From the NCBI RefSeq assembly GCF_031143425.1, contig NC_090441.1:221026928-221090927 (forward strand): a stretch of DNA of 64,000 nt, read 5' to 3'. A program made the position numbers and the translations under genes. Below, one piece after another: positions 56,699 through 64,000 of the stretch. Below the pieces are notes generated by a model. The model was not told the DNA's origin. It saw only the letters and a program-made list of their open reading frames with translations, and searched no databases. Position 1 is the stretch's first letter, and each line of letters opens with the position of its first letter. This DNA is from Pleurodeles waltl. Its lineage: Eukaryota > Chordata > Amphibia > Caudata > Salamandridae.

Positions 56699-56969
56699 TT
56701 GGTTGAGCAGTGGTGGGATAAGTGCTTGAGACTACTTACCACTCTTGTCATTGTACTTTTCATAAGAGAAAAATATACAAAACAAGGTCAGTGTATATAC
56801 ACATAGCCAAAAAGTTTTGCATTTCCTCTTTTCACTCTTTTCTAAGTGCTGAAAAGTACTTCTAACTTTCTAAAAAGAACTAAAAAGTTTAAAAAGTTTT
56901 TTTCTCTCTCTTTCTAAAAGCTCTGACAAACTTTTTTTTCTTTTACTATCACTTTAACTCTCTCTAAAA

Positions 56970-59900
56970 ATGTCTGGCACAGGCCAAAATGTTGATCTGT
57001 CCAAACTTGCATATGACAACCTTAGCTGGAAAAGAGCAAGGAGTCTCTGTATAGATAGAGGTTTGAGTGTAGGGAAGAATCCTTCCTTGGAACTGTTACT
57101 TAACATGCTTAGAGAATAGGATAAGGCCATAGGTGCCTCATCTGTTGAAAAAGTACCTAATAGTTCTCAATCTGATTCAGGGACTCCCCCAGGAAAAGAT
57201 TCAGGAAAGAAACTTCCTAGCCTGCCCATTACTAGACAGTCTAGCATAGTTGGGAATGATGATGAGCCACACCATACAAATAGTGTTGTCTCACTGTGAG
57301 AAGGTAGCCTCTTTCTAGCCTTGTTACCCCCACTTTTGGCCTGTTTGTGAGTGTATGTTAGGGTGTTTGTCACTGTTTTCACTGTCTCACTGGGATCCTG
57401 ATAGCCAGGCCTCAGTGCTCATAGTGAAAACACTAGGTTTTCAGTATGTTTGTTATGTGTCACTGGGGTCCTGCTGGTCAGGACCCCAGTGCTCATAGGT
57501 TTGTGGCCTATATGTATGTGTCACTGGGACCCTGTCACACAGGGCCCCAGTGCTCATAGGTGTGCATGTATACGTTCCCTGTGTGGTGCCTAACTGTCTC
57601 ACTGAGGCTCTGCTAACCAGAACCTCAGTGGTTATGCTCTCTCATTACTTTCAAATTGTCACTAACAGGCTAGTGACCATTTTTACCAATTTACATTGGC
57701 TTACTGGAACACCCTTATAATTCCCTAGTATATGGTACTGAGGTACCCAGGGTATTGGGGTTCCAGGAGATCCCTATGGGCTGCAGCATTTCTTTTGCCA
57801 CCCATAGGGAGCTCTGACAATTCTTACACAGGCCTGCCACTGCAGCCTGAGTGAAATAACGTCCACGTTATTTCACAGCCATTTTACACTGCACTTAAGT
57901 AACTTATAAGTCACCTATATGTCTAACCTTTACCTGGTAAATGTTAGGTGCAAAGTTACTTAGTGTGAGGGCACCCTGGCACTAGCCAAGGTGCCCCCAC
58001 ATTGTTCAGAGCCAATTCCCTGAACTTTGTGAGTGCGGGGACACCATTACACGCGTGCACTACATATAGGTCACTACCTATATGTAGCTTCACAATGGTA
58101 ACTCCGAATATGGCCATGTAACATGTCTATGATCATGGAATTGCCCCCTCTATGCCATCCTGGCATAGTTGGCACAATCCCATGATCCCAGTGGTCTGTA
58201 GCACAGACCCTGGTACTGCCAAACTGCCCTTCCTGGGGTTTCACTGCAGCTGCTGCCAACCCCTCAGACAGGCATCTGCCCTCCTGGGGTCCAGCCAGGC
58301 CTGGCCCAGGATGGCAGAACAAAGAACTTCCTCTGAGAGAGGGTGTGACACCCTCTCCTTTGGAAAATGGTGTGAAGGCAGGGGAGGAGTAGCCTCCCCC
58401 AGCCTCTGGAAATGCTTTGTTGGGCACAGAGGTGCCCAATTCTGCATAAGCCAGTCTACACCGGTTCAGGGACCCCTTAGCCCCTGCTCTGGCGCGAAAC
58501 TGGACAAAGGAAAGGGGAGTGACCACTCCCCTGACCTGCACCTCCCCTGGGAGGTGTCCAGAGCTCCTCCAGTGTGCTCCAGACCTCTGCCATCTTGGAA
58601 ACAGAGGTGCTGCTGGCACACTGGACTGCTCTGAGTGGCCAGTGCCACCAGGTGACGTCAGAGACTCCTGCTGATAGGCTCCTTCAGGTGTTAGTAGCCT
58701 ATCCTCTCTCCTAGGTAGCCAAACCCTCTTTTCTGGCTATTTAGGGTCTCTGTCTCTGGGGAAACTCTAGATAACGAATGCATGAGCTCAGCCGAGTTCC
58801 TCTGCATCTCCCTCTTCACCTTCTGATAAGGAATCGACCGCTGACCGCGCTGGAAGCCTGCAAACCTGCAACATAGTAGCAAAGACGACTACTGCAACTC
58901 TGTAACGCTGATCCTGCCGCCTTCTCGACTGTTTTCCTGCTTGTGCATGCTGTGGGGGTAGTCTGCCTCCTCTCTGCACCAGAAGCTCCGAAGAAATCTC
59001 CCGTGGGTCGACGGAATCTTCCCCCTGCAACCGCAGGCACCAAAAAGCTGCATTACCGGTCCCTTGGGTCTCCTCTCAGCACGACGAGCGAGGTCCCTCG
59101 AATCCAGCGACACCGTCCAAGTGACCCCCACAGTTCAGTGACTCTTAAGCCCAAGTTTGGTGGAGGTAAGTCCTTGCCTCACCTCGCTGGGCTGCATTGC
59201 TGGGAACCGCGACTTTGCAAGCTACTCCGGCCCCTGTGCACTTCCGGCGGAAATCCTTCGTGCACAGCCAAGCCTGGGTCCACGGCACTCTAACCTGCAT
59301 TGCACGACTTTCTAAGTTGGTCTCCGGCGACGTGGGACTCCTTTGTGCAACTTCGGCGAGCACCGTTTCACGCATCCTCGTAGTGCCTGTTTCTGGCACT
59401 TCTCCGGGTGATACCTGCTTCAGTGAGGGCTCTTTGTCTTGCTCGACATCCCCTCTCTCTGCAGGTCCAATTTGCGACCTCCTGGTCCCTCCTGGGCCCC
59501 AGCAGCGTCCAAAAACGCCAAACGCACGATTTGCGTGTAGCAAGGCTTGTTGGCGTCCATCCGGCGGGAAAACACTTTTGCACGACTCTCCAAGGCGTGG
59601 GGGATCCATCCTCCAAAGGGGAAGTCTCTAGCCCTTGTCGTTCCTGCAGTATTCACAGTTCTTCAGCCTAGTAAGAGCTTCTTTGCACCAACCGCTGGCA
59701 TTTCTTGGGCATCTGCCCATCTCCGAGCTGCTTGTGACTTTTGGACTTGGTCCCCTTGTTCCACAGGTACCCTCAGACAGGAATCCATCGTTGTTGCATT
59801 GCTGATTTGTGTTTTCCTTGCATTCTCCCTCTAACACGACTATTTTGTCCTTAGGGGAACTTTAGTGCACTTTGCACTCACTTTTCAGGGTCTTGGGGAG

Positions 59901-62900
59901 GGTTATTTTTCTAACTCTCACTATTTTCTAATAGTCCCAGCGACCCTCTACAAGGTCACATAGGTTTGGGGTCCATTCGTGGTTCACATTCCACTTTTGG
60001 AGTATATGGTTTGTGTTGCCCCTATCCCTATGTTTCCCCATTGCATCCTATTGTAACTATACATTGTTTGCACTGTTTTCTAAGACTATACTGCATATTT
60101 TTGCTATTGTGTATATATATCTTGTGTATATTTCCTATCCTCTCACTGAGGGTACACTCTAAGATACTTTGGCATATTGTCATAAAAATAAAGTACCTTT
60201 ATTTTTAGTATAACTGTGTATTGTGTTTTCTTATGATATTGTGCATATGACACTAAGTGGTACTGAAGTAGCTTCACACGTCTCCTAGTTCAGCCTGAGC
60301 TTCTCTGCTAAGCTACCATTATCTATCAGCCTAAGCTGCTAGACACCCTATACACTAATAAGGGATAACTGGGCCTGGTGCAAGGTGCCAGTACCCCTTG
60401 GTACTCACTACAAGCCAGTCCAGCCTCCTACACTCACATCATAGCAAAAGCATTTATTCTCACCATACTGGTAGTAATGTTTCTGTTAACCAAGCTGTTA
60501 GGGTGGCTTCTGTAAGGGACAGGTCTCCTTCTGTTCATTCCCATCATACCTCTGTATCTAGGAATGTCCCTCCCACCAACCCTGATGACAGAATGTTAGA
60601 GAGGGAACTCAATAAGTTGAGGGTGGAACAAACCAGACTGAAGCTTAAAAAGCAACAGCTGGATTTGGATAGACAGTCTTTTGAACTAGAGAAGGAAAGA
60701 CAGAAGTTGGGTTTAGAAACCCACGGTGGCAGCAGCAGTATTCCCCATAGTCATCCTGCAAAAGAGCATGATTCCAGGAATCTGCACAAGATAGTTCCCC
60801 CTTATAAGGAGGGGGATGACATTAACAAGTGGTTTGCTGCACTTGAGAGGGCCTGTGTTGTACAGGATGTCCCTCAAAGGCAATGGGCTGCTATCCTATG
60901 GCTATCATTTAGTGGAAAAGGTAGGGATAGGCTCCTTACTGTGAAAGAAAATGATGCTAATAATTTCCAAGTTCTTAAGAATGCACTCCTGGATGGTTAT
61001 GGCTTAACCACTGAACAGTACAGGATAAAGTTCAGAGAGACCAAAAAGGAGTCTTCACAAGACTGGGTTGATTTCATTGACCATTCAGTGAAGGCCTTGG
61101 AGGGGTGGTTACATGGCAGTAAAGTTACTGATTATGACAGCCTGTATAACTTAATCCTGAGAGAGCATATTCTTAATAATTGTGTGTCTGATTTGTTGCA
61201 CCAGTACTTGGTGGACTCTGATCTGACCTCTTCCCAAGAATTGGGAAAGAAGGCAGACAAATGGGTCAGAACAAGAGTGAACAGAAAAGTTCATACAGGG
61301 GGTGACAAAGATGGCAACAAAAAGAAGGATGGTAAGTCTTCAGACAAGGGGTGGGACAAATCTAAAAATGAGTCTTCATCAGGCCCACAAAAACACTCTG
61401 GTGGGGGTGGTGGGTCCAAATCCTCCTTTAATCAGAACAAGGAAAAGAAACCATGGTGCTATTTATGTAAAATAAAAGGCCATTGGACAACAGATCCCAG
61501 TTGTCCAAAGAAAGGCACCACTGCTCCTACCACTACAACCCCTACTGCTACACCTAGTGTCCCTACTAATAGCAGTGGTGGTGGGAGCAAACCTACTAAT
61601 AGCCAATCCAAGGGAGTAGCTGGGCTCACTTTTGGTAATTTAGTTGGGGTTGGCCTTGTTAGGGAGGCCACAGAGGCTGTGTTAGTCTCTGAAGGGGCTA
61701 TTGATTTAGCCACCTTAGTTGCTTGTCCCCTTAATATGGATAAGTACAAGCAGCTACCCCTAATAAATGGTGTTGAGGTTCAGGCCTACAGGGACACTGG
61801 TGCCAGTGTGACTATGGTCATAGAGAAACTGGTCCACCCTGAACAACACCTACTTGGTCACCAGTACCAAGTAACCGATGCTCACAACAACACACTTAGC
61901 CACCCCATGGCTGTTGTAAATCTCAACTGGGGGGGGGTTACTGGTCCAAAGAAAGTTGTGGTAGCTTCAGATTTACCTGTAGACTGTCTATTAGGGAATG
62001 ATTTGGAGACATCAGCTTGGTCAGATGTGGAGTTGGAGGCCCATGCAGCAATGCTGGGCATCCCAGGGCATATTTCTGCTTTGACAAGGGCTCAGGCCAA
62101 AAAGCAAAAAGGACAGGGAAGCTTGGATCCTGGAACAATGGACCAAGTGCTCCCTAAAGCTAGGGCTAGTAGAAGCAAACCATTTCCTACTATCCCTCCC
62201 TCTACAGTGGATTCAACTTCTGAGGAAGAAGAATTCCCTCCCTGTGCAGAACCTACACCAGAGGAGCTGGAAGCAGACACTGCTGAGCTTTTGGGTGAAG
62301 GGGGGCCTGCCAGAGAGGAGCTGAGTGTGGCACAGCAAACCTGTCCCACATTAGAGGGTCTCAGACAGCAAGCTGTCAAACAGGCTAATGGGGATGTCAG
62401 TGACTCTCACAGAGTTTACTGGGAGGACAACCTCTTGTACACTGAGCATAGGGATCCTAAACCTGGAGCTGCCAGGAGATTAGTGATTCCTCAGGAGTAC
62501 AGAAAGTTCCTCCTAACACTGGCACATGACATTCCCCTAGCTGGGCACCTGGGTCAAATGAAAACTTGGGACAGATTGGTTCCATTGTTTCATTGGCCTA
62601 GGATGTCTGAGGACACAAAGGAATTTTGTAAGTCCTGTGAAACCTGTCAAGCCAGTGGCAAGACAGGTGGCACCCCAAAGGCACCCCTTATCCCACTGCC
62701 TGTGGTTGGGGTTCCCTTTGAAAGGGTAGGGGTTGACATAATTGGCCCCCTTGACCCTCCTACTGCTTCAGGCAATAGGTTTATCTTGGTGGTAGTGGAC
62801 CATGCCACAAGATATCCTGAAGCTATTCCTTTAAGGACCACTACAGCTCCTGCAGTGGCAAAGGCCCTCCAGGGAATATTTTCCAGGGCGGGCTTCCCAA

Positions 62901-64000
62901 AGGAAGTAGTATCAGACAGGGGAAGCAATTTCATGTCTGCATACTTAAAGGCCATGTGGAAGGAGTGTGGTGTAACGTACAAGTTCACAACACCCTATCA
63001 TCCACAAACAAATGGACTGGTGGAGAGATTTAATAAAACTCTCAAAGGCATGATTATGGGTCTCCCTGAAAAACTCCGCAGGAGATGGGATATCCTTCTA
63101 CCATGCCTCCTTTTTGCCTACAGGGAGGTACCCCAAAAAGGAGTGGGCTTCAGCCCCTTTGAACTTCTTTTTGGACACCCTGTTAGGGGTCCACTCACAC
63201 TTGTAAAGGAGGGTTGGGAACAACCTTTAAAAGCTCCTAAGCAGGATATTGTGGACTATGTACTTGGCCTCAGATCAAGGATGGCTGAGTACATGAAAAA
63301 GGCCAGTAAAAACCTTCAGGCCAGCCAAGAGCTCCAGAAGCAATGGCATGATCAGAAGGCTGTTATGGTTCAGTACCAACCAGGGCAGAAAGTGTGGGTC
63401 TTGGAGCCTGTGGCCCCAAGAGCACTCCAAGATAAATGGAGTGGTCCCCACACAATTGTTGAAAATAAGGGAGAAGACACCTATTTAGTTGACTTAGGCA
63501 CTGCCAGGAGTCCCCTTAGGGTGCTCCATGTCAACCGCCTGAAACCCTACTATGACAGGGCTGATCTCACCCTGCTCATGGCAACTGATGAGGGACAGGA
63601 AGAAGACAGTGATCCTCTACCTGATCTCTTCTCTTCCACAGAACAAGATGCTCTTGTGGAAGGTGTAGTTTTGGCTGATTGTCTTACTGCTGAGCAGAAA
63701 GATAATTGCATAAATCTCCTAGATCAATTCTCTGAACTCTTCTCTACTGTGCCAGGTACCACTTCTTGGTGTGAGCACACTATAGATACTGGAGACAGTT
63801 TACCTGTCAAAAGTAAGATCTATAGGCAGCCTGACCATGTCAGGGACTGCATAAAGCAAGAGGTCCAGAAAATGTTAGAACTAGGAGTAGTTGAGCACTC
63901 TGACAGTCCATGGGCTTCTCCTGTGGTACTGGTACCAAAACCCCATTCCAAAGATGGAAAGAAGGAAATGCGGTTTTGTGTAGACTATAGAGGTCTCAAC
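56970..64000 (+). pseudogene. gag-pol: Gmr1-like gag-pol, copy 3, partial
   Basis: ATG is at 56970, the shared TAG at codon 50 (57117-57119), and the nested LTR at 57295-60432. Downstream, the frame appears open from about 60438 to the window end, through gag, protease, integrase and into RT. It lacks the frame-shifting deletions of copy 2 and shares its amino acid variants in integrase (for example IIGPL, and P before LPVVG). It is the least damaged pol of the three as far as can be seen. The RT active site and RNase H lie outside the window. Confidence 0.85.
57295..60432 (+). mobile_element. Nested solo LTR, second copy
   Basis: Same insertion point and CTCAC duplication (57290-57294, 60433-60437) and same length as the copy at 45870. 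The two copies differ at scattered bases: GTGGGCATG against GTGTGCATG, AATTAA against AATAAA, and CTACACAAATC against CTACCATTATC. It is therefore a duplicated copy, not an independent insertion. Confidence 0.9.

Larger units (their letters stand above)
33983..64000 (+). mobile_element. Tandem array of Gmr1-like Ty3/gypsy elements (LTR-int-LTR-int-LTR-int...)
   Basis: LTRs at 33983-36976, 42279-45273 and 53704-56698 alternate with internal regions 36977-42278, 45274-53703 and 56699 to beyond the window. Internal regions 2 and 3 each contain the same nested solo LTR at the same base, and every landmark from 42279 to 52575 recurs 11,425 bp later. Region 1 lacks the nested LTR and carries its own substitutions. 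LTR-to-LTR unequal exchange explains the shared LTRs; a second exchange or duplication explains the repeated nested copy. Small differences between repeats argue against a pure assembly echo. The left flank is Harbinger H2; CCCCC precedes the first LTR. Confidence 0.85.
56699..64000 (+). mobile_element. Internal region 3 of the array, cut by the window edge
   Basis: The leader, gag start and nested LTR are as in region 2. From 60433 to 64000 it is collinear with 37568-41135 of region 1 with no net insertion or deletion. Confidence 0.85.

Noticed and set aside
42279..64000. Considered a pure assembly duplication
   Set aside because: The units differ by several substitutions and by indels private to copy 2. 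Merged haplotypes cannot be excluded, so this is listed as a check.

Overview
The window is a stretch of repeat-on-repeat DNA from a large eukaryotic genome. I found no host gene, tRNA or rRNA. The mix points to a salamander: Ty3/gypsy elements with LTRs of about 3 kb, long PIF-Harbinger transposons, a Penelope-like element and a retroviral pol fossil. Abundant Harbinger copies make a newt such as Pleurodeles my best guess, but this is inference from repeat content only.

Layout. (1) 1-2143: an unclassified, probably LTR-type repeat read on the minus strand. (2) 2144-3701 and 17770-18271: two halves of one minus-strand retroviral pol (reverse transcriptase, RNase H). (3) 3702-17769: Harbinger copy H1, inserted into that pol with a 3-bp TAT duplication. 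It carries a two-exon transposase and two different Myb/SANT-like accessory genes, all broken. The third exon of one accessory gene is split by a 5.9-kb Penelope-like element (6423-12363) with a GIY-YIG endonuclease and a hammerhead-ribozyme-like motif. The reverse transcriptase of the Penelope element is itself split by a 180-bp palindromic Harbinger-type MITE (9967-10146). This makes four nested levels. (4) 18272-28790: a pile of LTRs of one 3-kb family in both orientations, interrupted by an unrelated 1005-bp solo LTR and a small Harbinger fragment. (5) 28791-33982: a second, more decayed Harbinger (H2) in the opposite orientation. (6) 33983-64000: a tandem array LTR-internal-LTR-internal-LTR-internal of a Gmr1-like Ty3/gypsy element, running off the window. 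The second and third internal regions carry the same nested solo LTR, so the last two repeats form an 11,425-bp tandem duplication.

The Gmr1-like element has the order gag-protease-integrase-reverse transcriptase-RNase H, with integrase ahead of reverse transcriptase as in Ty1/copia. Its gag has a SCAN-like capsid region. The U3 part of its LTR holds a chain of at least twelve inverted repeats, some with compensatory base changes between LTR subfamilies. That chain is the least explained structure I saw. A CRE palindrome, TATA-like box, splice donor and AATAAA in the LTR outline a promoter-to-polyA layout.

Every coding region is damaged, or shares a stop codon with its sister copies, so nothing here looks able to move on its own.
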